A stretch of 64,000 nt of DNA from the NCBI RefSeq assembly GCF_014648815.1, contig NZ_BMRV01000006.1, positions 310,001 through 374,000 on the forward strand, in the 5' to 3' direction. Positions 16,089 through 23,627 of this stretch are shown one piece after another. The position numbers and the translations under genes are program-made. The stretch's first letter is position 1. Every line of letters starts with the position of its first letter. The notes below the pieces were generated by a model. That model was not told the origin of the DNA. It saw only the letters and a list, made by a program, of their open reading frames with translations, and made no database searches. The stretch is from Streptomyces flaveolus. GTDB taxonomy: Bacteria; Actinomycetota; Actinomycetes; Streptomycetales; Streptomycetaceae.

Positions 16089-17234
16089 TCAGAGGTTGCC
16101 GCGCTTCTCCTGCTCGCGCTCGATCGCCTCGAACAGGGCCTTGAAGTTGCCCTTGCCGAAGCCCATCGAGCCGTGGCGTTCGATCATCTCGAAGAAGACG
16201 GTCGGACGGTCCTGGACCGGCTTGGTGAAGATCTGCAGCAGGTAGCCGTCCTCGTCGCGGTCGACGAGGATCTTCAGTTCCCGCAGGGTCTCGACGGGGA
16301 CGCGGGTCTCACCGGCCCACTCGCCGAGCGTGTCGTAGTACGAGTCGGGCGTGTCCAGGAACTCGACGCCGGCCGCCTTCATCGTGCGCACGGACTGCAC
16401 GATGTCGTTGGTGTTCAGCGCGATGTGCTGGACGCCGGCGCCGCCGTAGAACTCCAGGTACTCGTCGATCTGGGACTTCTTCTTGGCGACCGCGGGCTCG
16501 TTGATCGGGAACTTGACCTTGAGGGTGCCGTCGGCGACGACCTTGGACATCAGCGCGCTGTACTCGGTCGCGATGTCGTCGCCCACGAACTCCTTCATGT
16601 TCGTGAAGCCCATGACCTTGTTGTAGAAGCCGACCCACTCGTTCATGCGGCCGAGTTCGACGTTGCCGACGCAGTGGTCGACGGCCTGGAAGGTGCGCTG
16701 CGCGGGCGGCTCGACGATCGGCGCGGCGGCGGCGTAGCCGGGCAGATAGGGGCCGTCGTAGCCGCTGCGCTCGACCAGGGTGTGGCGGGTCTCGCCGTAG
16801 GTGGCGATGGCGGCGAGGACGACGGTGCCGTGCTCGTCCTTGAGCTCGTACGGCTCCGCGATCGAGCGGGCGCCGTGCTCGACGGCGTAGGCGTGGGCGG
16901 CGCGCGCGTCCGGGACCTCGATGGCGAGGTCGACGACGCCGTCGCCGTGCTCGGCCACGTGCTGGGCGAGGAAGCGGCCCCATTCGGTGGCCGGCTTGAT
17001 CACCGAGGTGAGGACGAAGCGGGCGGAGCCGTTCTCCAGGACGTAGCTGGCGGTCTCACGGCTGCCGTTCTCCGGTCCGGAGTAGGCGACCAGCCGCATG
17101 CCGAAGGCGGTGGAGTAGTAGTGCGCCGCCTGCTTGGCGTTGCCCACGGCGAAGACGACCGCGTCCATTCCCTTGACCGGGAAGGGGTCGGCCTGCCGGG
17201 CGGTGTCGGGAGTGTGGTGTGTGGTCTGCGTCAT
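16089..17234 (-). CDS. hppD: 4-hydroxyphenylpyruvate dioxygenase
   Basis: Fe(II) dioxygenase of 381 residues that converts 4-hydroxyphenylpyruvate to homogentisate in tyrosine breakdown; it also supplies homogentisate for pigment. Two vicinal-oxygen-chelate domains are visible. The iron ligands are the His in AVDHCVGNV, the His in GVQHIALNTNDI, and the Glu in VFFEMIERHG. The family's C-terminal signature GFGKGNFKALFEAIEREQ is intact. Divergent from an Lrp/AsnC regulator with 126 bases between the start codons and a perfect 27-bp palindrome in that gap; AsnC-type HpdR of Sinorhizobium controls the equivalent gene, so similar control is likely here. Confidence 0.95.
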   Translation of the reverse strand: MTQTTHHTPDTARQADPFPVKGMDAVVFAVGNAKQAAHYYSTAFGMRLVAYSGPENGSRETASYVLENGSARFVLTSVIKPATEWGRFLAQHVAEHGDGVVDLAIEVPDARAAHAYAVEHGARSIAEPYELKDEHGTVVLAAIATYGETRHTLVERSGYDGPYLPGYAAAAPIVEPPAQRTFQAVDHCVGNVELGRMNEWVGFYNKVMGFTNMKEFVGDDIATEYSALMSKVVADGTLKVKFPINEPAVAKKKSQIDEYLEFYGGAGVQHIALNTNDIVQSVRTMKAAGVEFLDTPDSYYDTLGEWAGETRVPVETLRELKILVDRDEDGYLLQIFTKPVQDRPTVFFEMIERHGSMGFGKGNFKALFEAIEREQEKRGNL

Positions 17235-17264
17235 AGCCGCAGGGTCTCCCGCGTCCGCAAGGTG

Positions 17265-17278
17265 CGCAATAGTTTGCG
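17265..17278. promoter_or_regulatory. Short inverted repeat CGCAA-N4-TTGCG in hppD/AsnC intergenic region
   Basis: Perfect 5-base arms with a 4-base spacer, between the large palindrome and the hppD start. It lies within the probable hppD promoter and may be a second site for the same regulator. Confidence 0.4.
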
Positions 17279-17279
17279 T

Positions 17280-17306
17280 TTTCACTGGGCACTGTGCCCA
17301 GTGAAA
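17280..17306. promoter_or_regulatory. Perfect 27-bp palindromic operator between hppD and Lrp/AsnC gene
   Basis: Arms TTTCACTGGGCAC and GTGCCCAGTGAAA around a single central T, 13 of 13 matches. It is in the middle of the divergent promoter region, 46 bases from the hppD ATG and 54 from the regulator ATG. A perfect dyad of this length is very unlikely by chance; the adjacent AsnC-type protein is the natural candidate to bind it. Confidence 0.8.
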
Positions 17307-17360
17307 CGCCGGTCGTGGCGGGCGATCTGTGCAGGATGACCAGCCGGGAGGGTCACGGGG

Positions 17361-17846
17361 ATGGGGATCGACCGTCTGGACGGGCGGATCATCGGGCTGC
17401 TGGCGCGGGAGCCCCGGATCGGGGTGCTGGAGATGTCCCGGCGGCTGGGGGTGGCGCGCGGCACGGTGCAGGCGCGGCTGGACCGGCTTCAGTCGAACGG
17501 AGTCATCCGCGGATTCGGGCCGGAGGTGGACCCGGCGGCGCTCGGCTACCCGGTGACGGCGTTCGCGACGCTGGAGATCCGGCAGGGCCAAGGGCCCGAT
17601 GTCCGGGCGCACTTGGCGAGCGTGCCGGAGGTGCTGGAGCTGCACACCACGACGGGTACCGGGGACATGCTGTGCCGGCTGGTGGCCCGCTCGAACGCCG
17701 ATCTCCAGCGGGTGATCGACCGGGTTGTCGGTTTTGATGGCATCGTCCGGGCCGCCACGGCGATCGTGATGGAGAACCCGGTTCCGCTGCGGATCATCCC
17801 GCTGGTGGAGCAGGCGGCCGAGGACCGCGACCGACGACGTGAGTGA
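17361..17846 (+). CDS. Lrp/AsnC-family transcriptional regulator
   Basis: 161 residues. An N-terminal winged helix-turn-helix (LDGRIIGLLAREPRIGVLEMSRRLGVARGTVQARLDRLQ, residues 6-44) is followed by the RAM ligand-binding domain (TAFATLEIR, VLELHTTTGTGDMLCRLVAR, about 65-140). GGGAGG lies nine bases before the ATG. Divergent from hppD and reading towards the OpuC-type operon, whose first gene begins 28 bases later, so it may be co-transcribed with it. Most likely controls hppD through the 27-bp palindrome, by analogy with HpdR; an aromatic amino acid is the expected effector, but this is inference. Confidence 0.9.
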   Translation: MGIDRLDGRIIGLLAREPRIGVLEMSRRLGVARGTVQARLDRLQSNGVIRGFGPEVDPAALGYPVTAFATLEIRQGQGPDVRAHLASVPEVLELHTTTGTGDMLCRLVARSNADLQRVIDRVVGFDGIVRAATAIVMENPVPLRIIPLVEQAAEDRDRRRE

Positions 17847-17874
17847 GACTTCCCGATCCCGGAGGTGAGCGGAC

Positions 17875-18522
17875 GTGAACTTCTGGGAGTTCGTCGGCAG
17901 CCGCCACCAGCAGTTGCTCACCGACGCCTACCAGCACGCCAGCGCCGTCTTCCAGTGCATGGTGGTGGCGACGCTGCTCGGGGTGCTGATCGGCGTCGTC
18001 ACCTATCGCAGCGAGTGGGCGGGGAACCTGGCCACGCTCACCACCGCGACCATCCTGACCATTCCGTCCCTGGCCATGATCGGCCTGCTGATCCCCGTCG
18101 TCGGGCTGGGCGTCCCGCCGACGGTGACCGCGCTGACCCTGTACGGGCTGCTGCCCATCGTGCGCAACGCGATCGTCGGGCTGCGCGGGGTGGACCCGGC
18201 GCTGGTGGACGCGGCCACGGGCATCGGGATGTCGCGGGTGGCGCGGCTGCTGAAGGTGGAGCTGCCGCTGGCCTGGCCGCCGATCCTGACCGGCATCCGG
18301 GTCTCGACGCAGATGCTGATGGGCATCGCGGCGATCGCCGCGTTCGCGTCCGGGCCCGGCCTCGGCAACGAGATCTTCCGCGGGATCGCGTCGCTGGGCA
18401 GCAAGAACGCGCTCAACCAGGTGCTCGCGGGCACGCTCGGCATCATCGTCCTGGCCCTGCTGTTCGACGCCGCCTACGTCCTGCTGGGCCGGCTGACCAT
18501 CTCCCGGGGGATCCGTGTCTGA
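17875..18522 (+). CDS. Osmoprotectant ABC transporter permease (OpuCB/D type)
   Basis: 215-residue inner-membrane permease with five to six hydrophobic segments and the conserved permease loop GLRGVDPALVDAATGIGMSRVARLLKVELPLAWPPI near residues 100-135. Family: binding-protein-dependent transporters for glycine betaine, carnitine, choline or proline betaine. GTG start with GGAGGTGAG about 7 bases upstream. Overlaps the ATPase gene by 8 bases. Works with the ATPase, second permease and binding protein that follow. Confidence 0.9.
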   Translation: MNFWEFVGSRHQQLLTDAYQHASAVFQCMVVATLLGVLIGVVTYRSEWAGNLATLTTATILTIPSLAMIGLLIPVVGLGVPPTVTALTLYGLLPIVRNAIVGLRGVDPALVDAATGIGMSRVARLLKVELPLAWPPILTGIRVSTQMLMGIAAIAAFASGPGLGNEIFRGIASLGSKNALNQVLAGTLGIIVLALLFDAAYVLLGRLTISRGIRV

Positions 18523-19789
18523 GACGTCCGAGACCACCTCCGCCGACGCGCCGGGCGCCACGGGCACCACGGGCGCGACCATCGAGCTGGAGAACCTGAC
18601 CAAGCGCTATCCCGGCAGCCCGCTGCCCGCCGTGGACGACGTGTCCATGGAGATCAAGGCGGGCGAGACGGTCATCTTCGTCGGCCCCTCGGGCTGCGGG
18701 AAGTCCACCACGCTGAAGATGATCAACCGGCTGATCGAGCCGAGCGGCGGGCGCATCCGCATCGACGGCGAGGACGTCACCGACATCGACCCGGTGAAGC
18801 TGCGCCGGAAGGTCGGCTACGCGATCCAGTCCTCCGGTCTCTTCCCGCACATGACCGTCGCCCAGAACATCGCGCTGGTGCCCCGGATGATCGGCTGGTC
18901 GAAGGCGCGCATCCGGTCCCGGGTGGAGGAGATGCTCGACCTGGTCGGGCTGGACCCCGGGGAGTTCCACGACCGCTATCCCCGCCAGCTCTCCGGCGGC
19001 CAGCAGCAGCGGGTCGGCGTGGCCCGTGCGCTGGCGGCGGATCCGCCGGTGCTGCTGATGGACGAGCCGTTCGGCGCGGTCGACCCGATCACCCGGGACC
19101 ACCTCCAGGACGAGCTGATCCGGCTCCAGCACGAGCTGCACAAGACCATCGTCTTCGTCACCCACGACTTCGACGAGGCGATCAAGCTGGGCGACCGGAT
19201 CGCCGTGCTGCGCGAGCAGTCCCACATCGCCCAGTTCGACACCCCGGAGGCGATCCTCACCAACCCGGCCGACGACTTCGTCTCCGGTTTCGTGGGGGCC
19301 GGGGCGGCGCTGAAGCGGCTGAACCTGACCCGGGTGCGGGACGTGGAGATCACCGACTATCCGACGGTGACCGTGGAGGACCCGCTCCAGCACATCTTCG
19401 ACCGGCTGCGGGCCGGCGGCACCAACGAGATCCTGCTGCTGGACCGGCGCGGCCGCCCGTACAAGTGGCTGCGGCGCGGCGACCTGATGCGGGCCAAGGG
19501 CTCGCTCGCGCGGGCCGGGACGCTGGTCAGCGACACGGTGACCCGGGACGCGACGCTGCGGGACGCCCTGGAGGCGGTGCTGACCGACAACACCGGGCGG
19601 GTCGCGGTCACCGGACGGCGGGGCGAGTACACGGGCGTCGTCGACATGGAGACGCTGATGAACTCGGTGCAGGAGCTGCTGGAGGCCGACCGGCTGGACG
19701 CGCTGGAGCACCGGCACGACCTGGAGGAGGCCCGGGCCGACCGGACGCACGTCGAGCAGGAGGGCTTCGGAGGGGCGGCGAAGGCGTGA
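18515..19789 (+). CDS. Osmoprotectant ABC transporter ATPase with tandem CBS domains
   Basis: 424 residues. The ABC domain has Walker A GPSGCGKST (57-65), the signature LSGGQQQRVGVARALA and Walker B VLLMDEPFGAVDP. The C-terminal ~140 residues contain a CBS pair (DVEITDYPTVTVEDPLQHIFDRLR and TLVSDTVTRDATLRDALEAVL), as in OpuCA, where CBS domains sense ionic strength. GTG start inside the upstream permease; the TGA overlaps the next GTG by 4 bases. Quaternary-amine uptake for osmoprotection is the expected role. Confidence 0.93.
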   Translation: MSETSETTSADAPGATGTTGATIELENLTKRYPGSPLPAVDDVSMEIKAGETVIFVGPSGCGKSTTLKMINRLIEPSGGRIRIDGEDVTDIDPVKLRRKVGYAIQSSGLFPHMTVAQNIALVPRMIGWSKARIRSRVEEMLDLVGLDPGEFHDRYPRQLSGGQQQRVGVARALAADPPVLLMDEPFGAVDPITRDHLQDELIRLQHELHKTIVFVTHDFDEAIKLGDRIAVLREQSHIAQFDTPEAILTNPADDFVSGFVGAGAALKRLNLTRVRDVEITDYPTVTVEDPLQHIFDRLRAGGTNEILLLDRRGRPYKWLRRGDLMRAKGSLARAGTLVSDTVTRDATLRDALEAVLTDNTGRVAVTGRRGEYTGVVDMETLMNSVQELLEADRLDALEHRHDLEEARADRTHVEQEGFGGAAKA

Positions 19790-20634
19790 GTTCACGGACG
19801 GGCCGGCCGGGCGAGGGCGGGGGCGGGGGCGCGCTCACCGCCCCGGACGACGACACCGAGCAGGAGCCGCGCCCACCGGGGCCCGCCCGGACCGCCCCGC
19901 GGGTCACCTGGCGGAAGCTGACCGTCCTGCCCGCGGTGCTCGTGCTGGTGCTGCTGGCGACCTGGCTGTGGTTCCGGCAGGCGTCCCTGGACGCGCTCAG
20001 CGAGAACGCCCTGGCGCGCGGCGCGGTCACCAAGGCCCTGTGGCAGCACATCCAGCTGACCGCGATCTCCACCTTCTTCGTGCTGATCATCGCCATTCCG
20101 CTGGGGATCCTCCTGACCCGCAGGATGTTCCGGAGGGCCACCCCGGTGGCGATGGCGTTCGCCAACATGGGTCAGGCGACACCCGCGCTGGGTCTGCTGG
20201 CGCTGCTGGTGATCTGGCTCGGCATCGGCCGCCGGTCGGCGCTGATCGGCATCATCGTCTACGCCATCCTGCCGGTGCTCTCCAACACCATCGCGGGCCT
20301 GAAGGCCAACGACCCGACGCTGCTGGAGGCGGCCCGCGGGATCGGCATGTCCCCGATGGGCGTGCTGACCCGGGTGGAACTGCCGCTGGCCGTCCCGCTG
20401 ATCCTGGCCGGGGTGCGCACCGCCCTCGTGCTGAACGTCGGTACGGCGACGCTGGCCGTCTTCGGGGGCGGCGGCGGCCTGGGCGTCCTGATCACCACCG
20501 GCATCACCAGCCAGCGCATGCCGGTGCTGGTGCTGGGCTCGATCCTCACCGTCGCCCTGGCGCTGCTGGTGGACTGGCTGGCCTCGCTGGCCGAGCTGCT
20601 GCTGCGGCCCCGGGGCCTGGAGGCGGTCACATGA
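19786..20634 (+). CDS. Second permease of the osmoprotectant ABC transporter
   Basis: 282 residues, longer than the first permease because of a ~40-residue Gly/Pro-rich cytosolic N-terminus (RTGRPGEGGGGG). Six hydrophobic segments from about residue 48. The permease loop AGLKANDPTLLEAARGIGMSPMGVLTRVELPLAVPL is intact, and the family motif LGVLITTGI follows. Start GTG 19786 overlaps the ATPase stop (GTGA); the 3' end overlaps the binding-protein gene (ATGA), so the whole operon is translationally coupled. Confidence 0.9.
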   Translation: MSSRTGRPGEGGGGGALTAPDDDTEQEPRPPGPARTAPRVTWRKLTVLPAVLVLVLLATWLWFRQASLDALSENALARGAVTKALWQHIQLTAISTFFVLIIAIPLGILLTRRMFRRATPVAMAFANMGQATPALGLLALLVIWLGIGRRSALIGIIVYAILPVLSNTIAGLKANDPTLLEAARGIGMSPMGVLTRVELPLAVPLILAGVRTALVLNVGTATLAVFGGGGGLGVLITTGITSQRMPVLVLGSILTVALALLVDWLASLAELLLRPRGLEAVT

Positions 20635-21596
20635 GGCGGCGTACGTGTCTGCTGGCCGCGGCGGTCCTGGTGGCGGCCTCCGGCTGCGGTCTGACCAGCG
20701 GCTCCCCCATGGTGGACGACGTGAAGCCCGGCACGATCGGGCAGGGCGAACCGCTGGAGGGCGCCGACCTGACCGTCGTCTCCAAGGAGTTCACCGAGCA
20801 GCTCGTCCTCGGCGCGATCATGGGCATCGCCTTCGAGGCGGCGGGCGCCGACGTGCTGGACCGCACCGGCATCCAGGGCTCCGTCGGCACCCGCGCGGCG
20901 GTGGAGAACGGCGACGGGGACGCCACGTACGAGTACACGGGCACCGCCTGGATCACGTACCTCGGCAACAGCAAGCCGATCCCCGATCCGCGGCAGCAGT
21001 GGGAGGCGGTGCGGGACGCGGACGCGAAGAAGGGGCTCACGTGGCTGCCGCCGGCGCCGATGAACAACACGTACGCGCTGGCGATGAACCAGGCCAACTA
21101 CCGCAAGTACCGCACCCGGACGATGTCGCAGGTGGCCGAGCTGTCCAAGAAGGACCCCGCCGCCGTGACGCTGTGCGTGGAGGGCGAGTTCGCCAACCGC
21201 GCGGACGGCCTGCCGGGCCTGGAGAAGGCGTACGGGATGAGCATCCCGCAGCGGAACATCACGCAGATGGACACCGGCATCATCTACACGCAGACGGCGA
21301 AGGGAGCATGCACCTACGGCGAGGTGTTCACCACCGACGGGCGGATCAAGTCGATGAACCTGGTGGTGATGGCGGACGACAAGAAGTTCTTCCCGAACTA
21401 CAACGCGGCGCCCATGGTCAGGACCGACACCCTGAAGAAGTGGCCGGCGATCGCCTCCGTCCTCGCCCCCGTCACCAAGGCGCTGGACAACGACGTCGCG
21501 CAGACCCTGAACGCGAAGGTCGACGTCGACGGGGAGGACCCGCACCAGGTGGCGCTGGACTGGATGAAGGAGAAGGGCTTCGTGAAGGAGGGCTGA
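20631..21596 (+). CDS. Osmoprotectant-binding lipoprotein (OpuAC/OsmF type)
   Basis: 321-residue substrate-binding protein. The lipobox AASGCG near residue 19 predicts a membrane-anchored lipoprotein. The mature part begins LTVVSKEFTEQLVLGAI, the hallmark of the OpuCC/OsmF/ProX-like family, and continues with ENGDGDATYEYTGTAWI. Aromatic residues that would form a quaternary-amine cage are present (several Tyr and Trp), but I cannot assign the ligand. Last gene of the four-gene operon; the following gene is convergent, 7 bases away. Confidence 0.92.
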   Translation: MRRRTCLLAAAVLVAASGCGLTSGSPMVDDVKPGTIGQGEPLEGADLTVVSKEFTEQLVLGAIMGIAFEAAGADVLDRTGIQGSVGTRAAVENGDGDATYEYTGTAWITYLGNSKPIPDPRQQWEAVRDADAKKGLTWLPPAPMNNTYALAMNQANYRKYRTRTMSQVAELSKKDPAAVTLCVEGEFANRADGLPGLEKAYGMSIPQRNITQMDTGIIYTQTAKGACTYGEVFTTDGRIKSMNLVVMADDKKFFPNYNAAPMVRTDTLKKWPAIASVLAPVTKALDNDVAQTLNAKVDVDGEDPHQVALDWMKEKGFVKEG

Positions 21597-21603
21597 GCGC
21601 CGC

Positions 21604-22395
21604 TCAGCAGGAGGGGACCTCGCCCTTGCCCGAGTTCAGGGCCCGCAGCGCGTCGACCGCGCCCTTCAGCGAGGTCACCGGGACCAGCCGCAGCCCCTCG
21701 GGGAGCTCGGCCTGCGCGTCCGAGCACTCCGCCTTCGGCACCAGGAAGACGGTGGCCCCGTCCCGCCGGGCGGCCTGCGTCTTCAGCGGCACGCCGCCCA
21801 CGGCGCCGACCTTGCCGCCGGCGCTGATCGTGCCGGTGCCGGCGATGGTCCGGCCGCCGGTCAGGTCGCCTCCGCGGCCGTCGCCCTTCAGCTTGTCGAT
21901 GATGCCGAGGGAGAGCAGCAGGCCGGCGCTGGGGCCGCCGACGTCGCCGAGGTCCAGCCGGACGTCCACGTCGGACGGGTCGAGGCCCAGGTAGTCCAGC
22001 GCGGCCGTCGTCGCCGTGTCCTGGGACTCCCGCATCTGGTTCAGGTTGTACTTCTCGATCTCCTTGACGTCGTCGCCCTCGGGGTAGACGGCGTCCAGGG
22101 GCATGACCGCCCGGTCGGTGTCGAACCAGTTGCCCAGCACGTCACCGAGCGACACCCGGGCGTCGGGGCCGGTCGCCACGATCGTCGTCATCCGCAGCTG
22201 GCCCTCGGTGTCCCGGGTCGGCGCGCCCGAGATCCTGATCACCTCGTTGCCCTGGTACTCCTTGAGCACGTCGGCCGTCGACCCCGGCTGCGCGACGGAG
22301 AACGGCAGGGGGGCGAACGCCGCGGTGGCGAACAGCGCCACGACGGGCAGGGCGCAGACGGCGACAGCCTTGGGCCGTGTGAGACGAGAAAGCAC
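21604..22395 (-). CDS. Membrane-anchored Lon-type (S16) serine protease domain protein
   Basis: 263 residues. One N-terminal membrane segment (PKAVAVCALPVVALFATAAF, 9-28) exports or anchors the protein; the C-terminal half is a Lon proteolytic domain. The Ser-Lys dyad is S156 (GGPSAGLLLSLG) and K205 (GTGTISAGGKVGAVGGVPLK). The AAA part of Lon is absent. Unlike the YlbL/SepM family, I see no PDZ domain in the 35-110 segment. GTG start with TAGATT ending 6 bases upstream and no ribosome site, suggesting a leaderless mRNA. Likely a secreted or surface protease; substrate unknown. Confidence 0.85.
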   Translation of the reverse strand: MLSRLTRPKAVAVCALPVVALFATAAFAPLPFSVAQPGSTADVLKEYQGNEVIRISGAPTRDTEGQLRMTTIVATGPDARVSLGDVLGNWFDTDRAVMPLDAVYPEGDDVKEIEKYNLNQMRESQDTATTAALDYLGLDPSDVDVRLDLGDVGGPSAGLLLSLGIIDKLKGDGRGGDLTGGRTIAGTGTISAGGKVGAVGGVPLKTQAARRDGATVFLVPKAECSDAQAELPEGLRLVPVTSLKGAVDALRALNSGKGEVPSC

Positions 22396-22401
22396 GAAGT
22401 C

Positions 22402-22407
22402 AATCTA
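22402..22407 (-). promoter_or_regulatory. -10 hexamer for the leaderless S16 protease transcript
   Basis: TAGATT on the minus strand ends 6 bases before the GTG start; no Shine-Dalgarno. Same arrangement as mec, the Cys leader, pncB and the S41 protease in this window. Confidence 0.4.
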
Positions 22408-22516
22408 ACGTGCGCCTGCGGCAGCGCAGCCGCGGGCAGCCGCAGGTGCGGGGCAAGGGTGAGCGCGCGGCCCGGCGCCGCGGGGGTACCTCCCCACTCT
22501 CGGCTTCTCCCCCGCG

Positions 22517-22542
22517 CTCGGCCTCGCTCGCGCGGGGGACCC
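22517..22542 (+). repeat. Second dispersed repeat type, copy 1
   Basis: A CTCGGC...CGCTCGCGCGGGGGACCC stretch in the 22396-22674 gap. A near-identical element occurs inverted at 45313-45338 (24 of 26 positions by eye). Within this copy CCCCCGCGC and GCGCGGGGG can pair. Such elements are frequent between Streptomyces genes. Confidence 0.6.
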
Positions 22543-22674
22543 CCATGAGCGGGGACACCCCCACCGCCCACCCGTGCCGCCCCTGGGGATGCATCCCAGG
22601 CCGTTCAGGCACTGGGGGCACGAGTGCCCGCAGCTGCGCGGGGCGCGGCAGCGCCGGTCGCCGACCGCCCGTCC

Positions 22675-23325
22675 CTACCTCAGCGCCTCCGCCACCTCCC
22701 GGGCCGCCTCCATCACCCGCGTCCCGACCCGCTCCGGCACCACCTCGGACAGCATCACGACCCCCACGCTGCCCTCGACCCCCGTCACCCCGAGCAACGG
22801 CGCCGCGGCACCGCACGCCCCCGCCTCCAGCTCCCCGTGCGTCAGCGTGTAGCCGGGCCCGGGCTCCGCCACGGCGACCTTCTGCCGGGCCGACAGGATC
22901 GCCTTCCCGGCGGCCCCCCGCTCCAGCGGATGCCGGAACCCGGCCCGGTAGGCCACGTGGTAGTCCGTCCAGGTCGGCTCGACGACGGCCACGGCGAGCG
23001 CCTCCGCGCCGTCCACCAGCGTCAGATGGGCGGTCGCCCCGATGTCCTCGGCCAGCGACCGCAGCGCCGGCATCGCCGCCTCGCGCACCAGCGGGTGCAC
23101 CTGGCGGCCCAGCCCCAGCACCCCCAGCCCGACCCGGGCACGTCCGCCCAGGTCACGACGTACGAGCGCGTGCTGCTCCAGCGTGGCGAGCAACCGGTAC
23201 ACGACGGTCCGGTTGACGCCCAGTTTGTGGGATAGCTCGGTGACGGTCAGCCCGTGGTCCGTATCGGCCAGCAGTTTGAGGACCCGCAGTCCCCGGTCGA
23301 GCGCCTGAGAGGTCTCCGCGGTCAC
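22675..23325 (-). CDS. IclR-family transcriptional regulator
   Basis: 216 residues: an N-terminal winged HTH (ALDRGLRVLKLLADTDHGLTVTELSHKLGVNRTVVYRLLATLE) and a C-terminal IclR effector domain (VREAAMPALRSLAEDIGATAHLTLVDG, then RHPLERGAAGKAILS). GTG 23325 is chosen because AAGGAG lies eight bases upstream; the GTG at 23334 would sit on top of that site. No linked catabolic operon is adjacent, so the target is unknown. Confidence 0.9.
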   Translation of the reverse strand: MTAETSQALDRGLRVLKLLADTDHGLTVTELSHKLGVNRTVVYRLLATLEQHALVRRDLGGRARVGLGVLGLGRQVHPLVREAAMPALRSLAEDIGATAHLTLVDGAEALAVAVVEPTWTDYHVAYRAGFRHPLERGAAGKAILSARQKVAVAEPGPGYTLTHGELEAGACGAAAPLLGVTGVEGSVGVVMLSEVVPERVGTRVMEAAREVAEALR

Positions 23326-23627
23326 GACGCCCACTCCTTAGTGGTGAGGTCGACGGCCCCCTCGCGGCGGATGCGTCACCGAGTCCCGTCGGTCACGCGC
23401 TTCAGAGGCCGCCGATCGGCTGACGGCCCGGCCTTGTGCCCGGGCCCAGTCGCTTCACGGCTGCGCTCCGCGGCGGCGCTGCCACGGGGCGTGTGCGTAG
23501 CGGGACAGTAGCGAGCCGGTCCGCTCAGCGGAAGGCTCCGTCCAGAATCCGGTCAGCAACCGGCGAGGACTGACCGTGTTTGTCCCCATACGTACAGCAC
23601 ACGCTGTGGTCCGCTCACCCCACCGTG
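23326..23627. other. Intergenic region between IclR gene and helicase gene
   Basis: About 300 bases with the IclR ribosome-binding site at its left edge (AAGGAG, 23334-23339). I see no gene, hairpin or clear promoter in the remainder. Confidence 0.5.
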
